Source of the DNA: Nitrospinaceae bacterium
GTDB taxonomy: Bacteria > Nitrospinota > Nitrospinia > Nitrospinales > VA-1
Reading direction: 5' to 3'
Assembly (NCBI GenBank): GCA_029937655.1
Contig: JAPYPK010000019.1
Span: 1 to 21,685 of the forward strand
Length of the DNA stretch: 21,685 bases
Shown here: positions 6,813 to 13,478 of the stretch, one piece after another
How positions within the stretch are numbered: the stretch's first letter is position 1
Layout: each line of letters begins with the position of its first letter
Program-made: the position numbers and the translations under genes
The notes under the pieces: model-generated
Told to the model about the DNA's origin: nothing
The model's input: only the letters and a program-made list of their open reading frames with translations
The model's database searches: none

Positions 6813-7838
6813 ATGGAGAAAAAAATAATTTTTTTGCTTGGAATTCGTTTTTTTGGGATCTCAAGAGCCTTGATTATTATCATGACATGGGTTTTTTCTG
6901 GTTGCGCCACATCACCGGAAAACTCTCATGTTGATAACTTTGAACCGGATGGTTATTACGAGCCTCTCCCGTCTATAGGAAAAAAAGGCTACTTAATAAA
7001 ACAGCTTGCTTCAGAAGTTTATTTTTTTTCGACGGGAGTGTACAACAATTTATTTATTGTTACTTCAGAGGGTGTAGTTATCACCGACCCTATAAAAGGG
7101 AAAGGAAAACTACTCAAGAAAGCTATCAGAGAAATTACCAGTCAGCCGGTTAGATTCATGATTTATTCTCATTCGCATATTGATCATATTGGGGACGCAC
7201 ACCTTTTTGCAGGCGATGGAGTGCAGATAGTTGCTCAGGTGGAAACAGGTAAAGCTCTCAAAAGATATAGGGATAAGAACCGTCCTTTGCCACATATTAA
7301 TTTTGGGACAAACTATAGTCTTTCAATAGGCGGCATCACGATCGAGTTAATGTATATGGGAGAAGGGCATGGAAAAGGCAACTCTATAGTTTATATTCCT
7401 TCGCGTAAGATTATGATGTATGTGGACACAGTGACACCTAAGTCGGTCCCATTTAAGAACTTTGCTTATACTGTAGATATTTTTAGTCAAATGAAAGGAA
7501 TTGAAAAGGTGCTGAAGCTTGACTTCAATACCTACATTGCTGGTCACCTCCACCGGCCTGGTTCGAAAGAGGAGATGAAAGAAGTCCTTGAATATTACTA
7601 CGCGTCAAAAAAAGCTAGTATTGAGGCTATTAAAAAGGTGTCATTTCTTGATGTTCGTAGCAAATCAAAAACAAAGGATGTGGAACGTTTGTTTGGAGAA
7701 TACTTAGATGCGGTGGCAGAGGAATGCTACCGCATTTTAAAACCGAACTGGAAACAACGCTTGATGGGGTTTGAAGCATTTACTAAAGGACACTGTGATA
7801 TATGGATCGCCTATCACCGTACGCAAAAAGCGCCATAA
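6813..7838 (+). CDS. Metallo-beta-lactamase-fold hydrolase, probable lipoprotein
   Basis: The 341-residue protein has a hydrophobic N-terminus ending in VFSGC (C31), a plausible but imperfect lipobox, so it is probably exported and lipid-anchored. The metal-site motifs of the fold are complete: HSHIDHIGD (H120, H122, D124, H125), H186 in GEGHGKGNS, D205 in YVDTVTP, and H245 in AGHLHRPG. The strand before the first motif (GVVITDPI) and the preceding NNLFIVTSEG match the usual fold start. The set fits a two-metal hydrolase; the substrate cannot be read, and the fold covers lactamases, thiolesterases, phosphodiesterases and others. The extra 90 residues after H245 are mostly helical. The ATG at 6813 has no ribosome site. 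It is a single gene, divergent from the BamE-like gene and convergent with the adenosine kinase. Confidence 0.8.
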   Translation: MEKKIIFLLGIRFFGISRALIIIMTWVFSGCATSPENSHVDNFEPDGYYEPLPSIGKKGYLIKQLASEVYFFSTGVYNNLFIVTSEGVVITDPIKGKGKLLKKAIREITSQPVRFMIYSHSHIDHIGDAHLFAGDGVQIVAQVETGKALKRYRDKNRPLPHINFGTNYSLSIGGITIELMYMGEGHGKGNSIVYIPSRKIMMYVDTVTPKSVPFKNFAYTVDIFSQMKGIEKVLKLDFNTYIAGHLHRPGSKEEMKEVLEYYYASKKASIEAIKKVSFLDVRSKSKTKDVERLFGEYLDAVAEECYRILKPNWKQRLMGFEAFTKGHCDIWIAYHRTQKAP

Positions 7839-7851
7839 TCATTAATGATTA
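7836..7851. repeat. Perfect 16-bp palindrome at a convergent gene junction
   Basis: TAATCATTAATGATTA is fully self-complementary and includes the TAA stop of the hydrolase gene. It fills much of the 26-base gap between the two converging genes. It has no G+C-rich stem and no immediate T tract, so it is not a standard terminator, although as RNA it would fold from either strand. Confidence 0.6.
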
Positions 7852-7864
7852 ACAACTCTCATTT

Positions 7865-8866
7865 TTAAAGCTTTTGATATTTTTGGATAATTTTTTCTGC
7901 GTTAACTTCCGAACCAATAGGCATGCGCCCACCCATATGGGAAACTACTTTGGATGCACAGAAGGACCCTATAATAGCCGAGTCTTTCAAACTGTAATTT
8001 TTAATAATTCCATATAATGCTCCTGCTGCAAATAAATCACCGGCTCCAGTAGCATCGACCGCCTTTGTTGGGAATACATTCACTGTAATTTTTTCTTCAG
8101 TTGCGTTGGAAGCCCAAGACCCATTTTCACCCCTGGTAACAAATATAGTTTCGACCATTCCTTTGAGATCATCAAATGCTTCACGCGTATCCTCAGTTTC
8201 TGCCATAGCCTTGGCCTCTATATCATTACAAAACAGGATGTCCACATTTTGTCGAATAAAGTCGGTGAGTCGTTTTTTAAAACTATTAATAATAAAGGCG
8301 TCACTTAGGGTAAAAGCAACGGGAATTTTATTCTTTTTGGCGATTTTACATAGTTTTTCGGCAGCATTGCATGTGTCCTCTCCTGTCCAAAGGTATCCTT
8401 CGATATAAACCATCCCAGAATTTTTTATAACTGTTTCATCAACATTATCAGGGTGCAACAAAGAGGATGCTCCAAGGTGCGTGAGCATGGTCCGTTCACT
8501 GTCAGGGGTAACTAAAATGACACAGGTTCCAGTTTCACTGAGGCTATTTCCAGTTCCTGAAAATGAGACACCACAAGAACGCATATCCTCGACGTAGTGT
8601 TTCCCATAGATATCATTAGCAACCCTTCCGATATAGTACGTTTTGCCACCAAGGACACTTAGCCCATGGATTGTATTGGCAGCAGATCCACCCGATGAAA
8701 TCTTTGTTGAGAGGCCATGAAGTTCTTTTAAAATTTTATTCTGTTTTTCTGCACTCAAGAGAGTCATCCCGCCCTTGGTTAGAGAGTTTTGTTTTATGAA
8801 TTTGTCGTCAACGCAGACCTCAATGTCGACTAATGCGTTTCCAATTCCTAAGAGATCGTATTTCAT
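7865..8866 (-). CDS. Adenosine kinase-type PfkB carbohydrate kinase
   Basis: PfkB-family kinases phosphorylate sugars or nucleosides with ATP. The 333-residue protein starts with the family strand YDLLGIGNALVDIEVCVDD, has KGGMTLLS (31-38), the first signature SSGGSAANTIHGLSVLGG (57-74) with GRVANDIYG, and the C-terminal signature DATGAGDLFAAG (271-282) with catalytic base D277. The overall order and the GNALVD/GGSAANT form match bacterial proteins annotated as adenosine kinase, which salvage adenosine to AMP; ribokinase or another nucleoside kinase remains possible. It lacks a signal peptide, so it is cytoplasmic. The ATG at 8866 has no ribosome site and no obvious promoter boxes. It is a single gene, convergent with the hydrolase and divergent from dacB. 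Confidence 0.85.
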   Translation of the reverse strand: MKYDLLGIGNALVDIEVCVDDKFIKQNSLTKGGMTLLSAEKQNKILKELHGLSTKISSGGSAANTIHGLSVLGGKTYYIGRVANDIYGKHYVEDMRSCGVSFSGTGNSLSETGTCVILVTPDSERTMLTHLGASSLLHPDNVDETVIKNSGMVYIEGYLWTGEDTCNAAEKLCKIAKKNKIPVAFTLSDAFIINSFKKRLTDFIRQNVDILFCNDIEAKAMAETEDTREAFDDLKGMVETIFVTRGENGSWASNATEEKITVNVFPTKAVDATGAGDLFAAGALYGIIKNYSLKDSAIIGSFCASKVVSHMGGRMPIGSEVNAEKIIQKYQKL

Positions 8867-9244
8867 GGATAATTTAAAAAAAATGGGTTAACAATAAAAA
8901 AAGATATTGGTTTTCCAGCGAGACAACATTAATTCCAAACAGTATCATGCTGGGAATAAAAATGGTCTAGATTTTTCTTTGAGTTAAAATTTGGTCTCAT
9001 TTTTTATAGTACCCGAGTCCAAGTAAATCTACAGAAAAGTAGATGGTAAGGTCTAGTTATTAGGAGTTGATATATAATTAAACTTCTATCTTTTGGTTTC
9101 GGTGGTTAGTTACTATCAACATATAGTACTTGAAACTATTATTTTCGTATATTTTAATTTGGTATTAACTTGACTGAAGAAAATTTTTTTATTTAAAGAT
9201 GCGTGCTATTTGAGTTTTCCTAAACTAGGCGTTAGTATTTTTTA
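8867..9244. other. 378-base divergent intergenic region with three inverted repeats
   Basis: No coding frame, tRNA or known riboswitch is visible. The stretch is AT-rich and separates the adenosine kinase and dacB starts. It holds a hairpin at 8932-8957 (ATTCC and GGAAT enclosing CAGTA-TCA-TGCTG), ATCTAC-AGAAAA-GTAGAT at 9027-9044, and TACTAT-CAACAT-ATAGTA at 9111-9128. GGTCTAG occurs at 8964-8970 and again at 9050-9056. The repeats could be operators for the divergent promoters. A dacB promoter candidate lies at 9210-9238. Confidence 0.5.
9210..9238 (+). promoter_or_regulatory. Candidate dacB promoter next to the start codon
   Basis: TTGAGT (9210-9215), a spacer of exactly 17 bases and TAGTAT (9233-9238) match the sigma-70 boxes at four of six positions each. 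Only 6 bases separate the -10 box from the ATG at 9245, so transcription would begin about at the start codon, as at mpl. If translation starts at the later ATG (9266), the leader would be about 21 bases. Confidence 0.4.
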
Positions 9245-10735
9245 ATGGTTAAGACGATAGTCAAAATGAAAATAATTTTTACAATTACTTTTCTTTCTAT
9301 TATTTGGTTGTTCCCAGAAAGAATTCATGCGCAGAAACCAGAGTCGGCCGAATCTGTTTTTGTCAAGACTGTGGAAACTATTTTGGGTAACTCTTGTTTG
9401 CGAAAACAAAACTTCGGGATAAAAATTCATTCTCTCGAAAGAAACCAAACCTTGTACTCTGTTAATAGCCATCGCTTGTTTGCACCAGCTTCGAATGTAA
9501 AGCTTTTGACAACTGCTATGGCTTTGAAACGATTGAGGCCGGACTACAGATTCAAAACTGGCTTGTATGCCACTACGCCGGTTGGCGGGGAAACTCTAAG
9601 AGGTGATATTTTTATCAAAGGGTTTGGTGACCCAAACCTTGTGAGTGAACAGATGTGGCTTTTGGTAAAAGAGTTGAAAAATATTCCTCTTCGTAAGGTT
9701 CATGGAGATATCATTGCTGATGCTTCGTTTTTCGATAACAACCTGCGGGTTAAGACGTGGAAAAAAGGAGGAGTAGAGGCATACAACGCCCCCTTGGGGG
9801 CTTTATCGTTCAATTTTAATACCGTTACTGTACATATTAATCCTGGGGAAAAGCCAGGAGATAGGCCGGTCGTGGTAGTTGACCCAAATATAGAGTTTAT
9901 ACGGGTGGACAACCGGGCTAGAACAGTCTCAAAGTCAAAACGCAGTCGATTGATAGTTAATCGTATTGATCGGGGTGGTCATAATGAAATCACCATATCT
10001 GGGGTTGTATCAGTAAATCATGCGCGAGAAACATACTACTTGAATATAACCAGACCTGCGTATTACGCAGCAAGTGTTTTTAAGGAATATCTTCGCCAAG
10101 AAGGGGTTGAGGTAACGGGTAAGGTTCGAGTGGGTTTTGTTCCAGAAGGTGCCTATGAAATCTTGAGTCATTCCTCAATGCCTCTTTCTCTGATTCTTAG
10201 AGGATTAAATAAGTTTAGCAATAATTTTGTTGCTGAACAGATTTTAAAAACTATTGGTGCTGATATTTATGGTTCTCCGGGCACTACTCTAAATGGTTTA
10301 CGCGCGATGGATGAATATATGCAGTCCCTAAAATATAAACCGGAGGGATTTTCTATTTTAGATGGATCCGGTTTGTCGAGACAAAACCGACTGAGTCCAG
10401 ATCAGATTGTATCGGTGATTCAGGATATGTATGCGGATCTTGGGGTTTACCCAGAATTTATTTCTGCTTTAGGGGTAATGGGTAGGGACGGCAATGTTTT
10501 AAAACGAATGAATGGACACAACAGTGCAGAGCGTGCACGAGTAAAAACAGGGACATTGAATTCTGTGAGCGCGTTATCAGGTTATTTTCAATCAGCTGAT
10601 GGAGAACGATTTGCATTTTCTATCTTGATGAACGATTTAAAGTGTTCTAACGGACAGGCTAAAAGATTGCAGGATAGGATTGTGCGCGAGGGATTAAAGT
10701 TTAAGCGTATGAATGTAACGACAGATTTTAATTAA
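9245..10735 (+). CDS. dacB: D-alanyl-D-alanine carboxypeptidase/endopeptidase (class C PBP, S13 family)
   Basis: This enzyme trims and cuts peptide cross-links of periplasmic peptidoglycan. The 496-residue length fits PBP4/DacB. The three serine-hydrolase motifs are present: PASNVKLLTT with S83 and K86 (SxxK), SNN at 325-327, and KTG at 434-436. Between the first two lies the long insert typical of S13 (from GDIFIKGFGDPNL to about 300), and LDGSGLSRQNRLSP (372-385) precedes the KTG box. The N-terminus is a signal peptide (IIFTITFLSIIWLFPERIHA, about residues 10-29), so it is exported. A second in-frame ATG at 9266 (MKIIFT) would also give a good signal peptide; neither start has a ribosome site, and the candidate promoter sits close to the first. 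It converges on the gene at 10763. Confidence 0.92.
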   Translation: MVKTIVKMKIIFTITFLSIIWLFPERIHAQKPESAESVFVKTVETILGNSCLRKQNFGIKIHSLERNQTLYSVNSHRLFAPASNVKLLTTAMALKRLRPDYRFKTGLYATTPVGGETLRGDIFIKGFGDPNLVSEQMWLLVKELKNIPLRKVHGDIIADASFFDNNLRVKTWKKGGVEAYNAPLGALSFNFNTVTVHINPGEKPGDRPVVVVDPNIEFIRVDNRARTVSKSKRSRLIVNRIDRGGHNEITISGVVSVNHARETYYLNITRPAYYAASVFKEYLRQEGVEVTGKVRVGFVPEGAYEILSHSSMPLSLILRGLNKFSNNFVAEQILKTIGADIYGSPGTTLNGLRAMDEYMQSLKYKPEGFSILDGSGLSRQNRLSPDQIVSVIQDMYADLGVYPEFISALGVMGRDGNVLKRMNGHNSAERARVKTGTLNSVSALSGYFQSADGERFAFSILMNDLKCSNGQAKRLQDRIVREGLKFKRMNVTTDFN

Positions 10736-10740
10736 GGTTT

Positions 10741-10759
10741 TTAACTGATGGTGAGTTAA
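10741..10759. repeat. 6-bp inverted repeat at the dacB / 10763 convergent junction
   Basis: TTAACT-GATGGTG-AGTTAA lies between the two stop codons, which are 27 bases apart. It has no T tract on the 3' side for dacB, so it is not a standard terminator. It resembles the other AT-rich repeats at convergent junctions in this window. Confidence 0.4.
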
Positions 10760-10762
10760 CAG

Positions 10763-11602
10763 CTATCGTTGACTAAACGTTTTTGCATTTTCTTTTTTGT
10801 CGTCATCTAAAATCTTTTTCCAGTCCCTTTTTTTTATCGGAGATTCTAAGAAATCCTCGAAAATGCTTTTCCCTAACTCTGTACGGTTGATTCCTTCCGG
10901 TGCAACCTGAATGTCAAGTTGTGCAAGGGCCATATCAAAGTCTCGGTCAAGTAAAGATGCTGAGTCCATTCCATACTCTTTTAATATTTGCCGAGTCGTA
11001 CCAACGTCAACTTTAAAACGGTTAGCAACATCATTAATATTTGATGGGCGATACTGATTCTGAGAAGTGATCCCTAAATGGTAAGCGCAAAATAGTTCAA
11101 ATGGATCTATACCCATGGTATTTGTTTTAGATTTATGAATTTTATCATGACCAATTTTTTCTCCTTGCGTTGAAGCATTAGAGGTGATTGGTGCTCCACT
11201 GGGTGATTGTTTTGTGTGAGCTAAATTAGATTTATTATTAGGGTACCTTTTATTGGTGTGTTGTTGAACTCCATTTCGGGTTCGCCCATTTTTTTTATGA
11301 TTAGACGGCACTCTTGGTTTTCCGTTTGACCTTTCGGGCGCATTCGTATTTCCAATACTTTTTCCTGACCCATCCTGGTTTCGCCTGTTGCCCATGGAGA
11401 GGTGGGAGGTCAATGTTGTGGATGAAGAAGCGGACGAAGCCCAAAGATGTGGTTCGTGTGATTTTCTTCCATGCCTAGTATTTCGATTTGGGCTTCCATT
11501 TACATTGCTATGGCTTTGACCATTTTTGGATACATTCGAATTACCTCGTTTTCGAGCATTACCTCGATTAGGTTGTTGGTGGCTCCCGGATTTTTTTAAC
11601 AT
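10763..11602 (-). CDS. Protein with a long disordered basic N-terminus and a possible HTH C-terminal domain
   Basis: I do not recognise this 279-residue protein. Residues 1-160 are low-complexity and basic, rich in Asn, Ser, Gly, Lys, Arg and His with few hydrophobic residues, and are very probably disordered. Residues 163-279 look folded: MGIDPFELFCAYHLGI, then DVANRFKVDVGTTRQILKEYG (about 191-211), which has the spacing of a helix-turn-helix, then MALAQLDIQVAPEGINRTEL and a charged tail. The design suggests nucleic-acid binding, but that is inference. The start is well supported by AAAGGA 5 bases before the ATG. It follows pepF by 35 bases and is probably the last gene of the valS-pepF run. 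The N-terminal part could evolve fast and vary in length between relatives. Confidence 0.75.
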   Translation of the reverse strand: MLKKSGSHQQPNRGNARKRGNSNVSKNGQSHSNVNGSPNRNTRHGRKSHEPHLWASSASSSTTLTSHLSMGNRRNQDGSGKSIGNTNAPERSNGKPRVPSNHKKNGRTRNGVQQHTNKRYPNNKSNLAHTKQSPSGAPITSNASTQGEKIGHDKIHKSKTNTMGIDPFELFCAYHLGITSQNQYRPSNINDVANRFKVDVGTTRQILKEYGMDSASLLDRDFDMALAQLDIQVAPEGINRTELGKSIFEDFLESPIKKRDWKKILDDDKKENAKTFSQR

Positions 11603-11637
11603 TGTATTCCTTTAAATAAATATAAATTGATAAATGG

Positions 11638-13446
11638 TCAGTTGGTTAGAATCTCAAGCTGATCAACTAGAGTCGAAAACTTTTTCAGAGCGGTGCGAAC
11701 TGGTTCTGGAGAAGTCATGTCCACGCCTGCGCCTTTTAGGAGATCGATAGGGTACTTCGACCCTCCTTCTTTTAGAAAATTTAAATAGTCGTTCAATTCA
11801 GTTGTCCCTCCCCCCGAAACCATGTCTACTAAGGCATAGGCGGCCGAAATTCCAGTAGCATATTTATAAACATAAAAACTAAAGTAAAAATGTGGAATTC
11901 TAAAACATTCGTAGGATAGGCAATCGTCAAGAGTAGTATTTTCACCAAAATATTCTTTAAGTAGTTTTTGGTAAATATCCTTAAAGGCATCCAGAGTCAT
12001 GGGTTGGTTTTTTTCTGCTGAGGCATAAACTAGGTGTTCGAATTCAGCGAACATGGTTTGTCTGTAGAGAGTCCCTCGCAAATTATCTATTTCTCTGCAA
12101 GTGAGATAAATCTTCATACTTTTATCAATGTCCTGTGAAAAAAGATATTTTGTAAGAAGGGCTTCGTTGAATGTAGATGCCACTTCAGCGACGAAGATGG
12201 TGTAATCTGCGTAAAGGTAGGGTTGTGTTTTTCGTGAGAGAAACGAGTGCATGGAATGTCCTGCTTCATGGGCTAGGGTGTACATACTGTTTATATTATC
12301 TTCTTGATAATTCATCAGGATAAAAGGATTTGAATCATAACATCCTGACGAGTAGGCTCCACTTCGTTTGCCTTTTGACTCATAACGGTCTACCCAACGG
12401 TCCTGAGTAAGCCCTTTTCTTAGGACTTTTGTGTAGTCAGACCCTAGGGGTTGGAGGGAGTTGAGAATTTTTTTTACTGAATCGTTGTACCCGACATGCC
12501 AATGAATACTTTTTACCAACGGTACGTTCATATCATAGATATGAATTTGATCAAGTTTAAGGATCTTTTTCCTTAAGGAAAAATATTTGTGTAGAGGTGC
12601 CATGTTTTCGTGAACCGATGCAATGAGGTTGTCGTAGACCTCAACGGGAATATTTTCGCTAAACATGGCTTTTTCTCTGACTGAAGCATGATTTTTCTCA
12701 CGTGCGTAGAAAATATCTTTCTTGATATTACTGGAAAGAAGAGATGCGAATGTGTATTGATGGTCAGAATATGCGCTATAGAACTCTTCAAAAGCTTCTT
12801 TACGGACTCTACGGTCTTGGCTTTGCATTATACTTTGAAAGTTTCCTTGCGTAATAACTACTTCATTCCCGTTTTCGTCAATAACGGCACCAAGTTTTAG
12901 ATCCGCGTTGTCGAGCATTTCAAAGGCATCACGTGCAGTTCTAGCAATTTCTGCAGACGAGGCAAGAAGCTTTTCTTCTTTTTCAGAGAGGGTGTATTTC
13001 CTATATCGTAGTATTTTTTCTAAGTGTAGTTTGTAAAAACTTAATTCCTTACTCTGTAAGAATTGGTGCATCCGATCTTCTTCAATAGCCATGAGTTCGG
13101 ATGGAATATAGCTATTCGCTTGCGCCGCGAGTGTATGCAAACGAACCATTTTTTCAAAATTACCTTGATTTATGGCGTGGGTTTTATCTTCGTCGTTCCG
13201 AAGGTGGGCATAGGTATAAAGCTTTTCTATCTTTCGAGATATGCCGATGTCAAATTCAATACATTCTTTAATGGCTTTCGCTGAACTTGAAAGGGTTCCC
13301 TTAAAAGATTCGTACCCCGCGAGGTCTGCTTCTAATTTTTTAAAGTCCTCCTTCCACAAGGATTCTTGCAAAAATAAACCAGTGAGATCCCACTTTGCTT
13401 CTTCAGAAATGCCTTCTCGTGTAATAGGTTTTGACGTGACTTCCAT
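11638..13446 (-). CDS. pepF: Oligoendopeptidase F (M3 family zinc peptidase)
   Basis: PepF cuts short peptides in the cytoplasm. The 602-residue length fits the family. The zinc motif HEAGH is at 393-397, in the context NSMYTLAHEAGHSMHSFLS, and a likely third ligand, E421, sits in VAEVASTFNE about 24 residues later. Upstream, RSGAYSSGCYDSNPFILMNY (361-380) and the C-terminal HFYFSFYVYKYATGISAAYA are typical of M3B members. The N-terminal 110 residues are helical (WDLTGLF, then YTYAHLRNDED). No signal peptide is seen. The ATG at 13446 lies 32 bases after the valS stop and lacks a ribosome site, though TATACG lies 6 bases upstream of it. It is probably transcribed with valS. Confidence 0.93.
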   Translation of the reverse strand: MEVTSKPITREGISEEAKWDLTGLFLQESLWKEDFKKLEADLAGYESFKGTLSSSAKAIKECIEFDIGISRKIEKLYTYAHLRNDEDKTHAINQGNFEKMVRLHTLAAQANSYIPSELMAIEEDRMHQFLQSKELSFYKLHLEKILRYRKYTLSEKEEKLLASSAEIARTARDAFEMLDNADLKLGAVIDENGNEVVITQGNFQSIMQSQDRRVRKEAFEEFYSAYSDHQYTFASLLSSNIKKDIFYAREKNHASVREKAMFSENIPVEVYDNLIASVHENMAPLHKYFSLRKKILKLDQIHIYDMNVPLVKSIHWHVGYNDSVKKILNSLQPLGSDYTKVLRKGLTQDRWVDRYESKGKRSGAYSSGCYDSNPFILMNYQEDNINSMYTLAHEAGHSMHSFLSRKTQPYLYADYTIFVAEVASTFNEALLTKYLFSQDIDKSMKIYLTCREIDNLRGTLYRQTMFAEFEHLVYASAEKNQPMTLDAFKDIYQKLLKEYFGENTTLDDCLSYECFRIPHFYFSFYVYKYATGISAAYALVDMVSGGGTTELNDYLNFLKEGGSKYPIDLLKGAGVDMTSPEPVRTALKKFSTLVDQLEILTN

Positions 13447-13478
13447 AAAATACGTATAACTTTGGGTTGTTTTTCAAC

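Noticed and set aside
9170..9199. TTGACT (9170-9175) as the dacB -35 box.
   Set aside because: At 17-18 bases the best -10 candidate is TAAAGA (9194-9199), a poor match; the pair at 9210-9238 has better geometry. It stays a fallback only.
10741..10759. Intrinsic terminator for dacB.
   Set aside because: The stem is 6 bp and AT-rich and is followed by CAGC, not a T tract; kept only as an inverted repeat.
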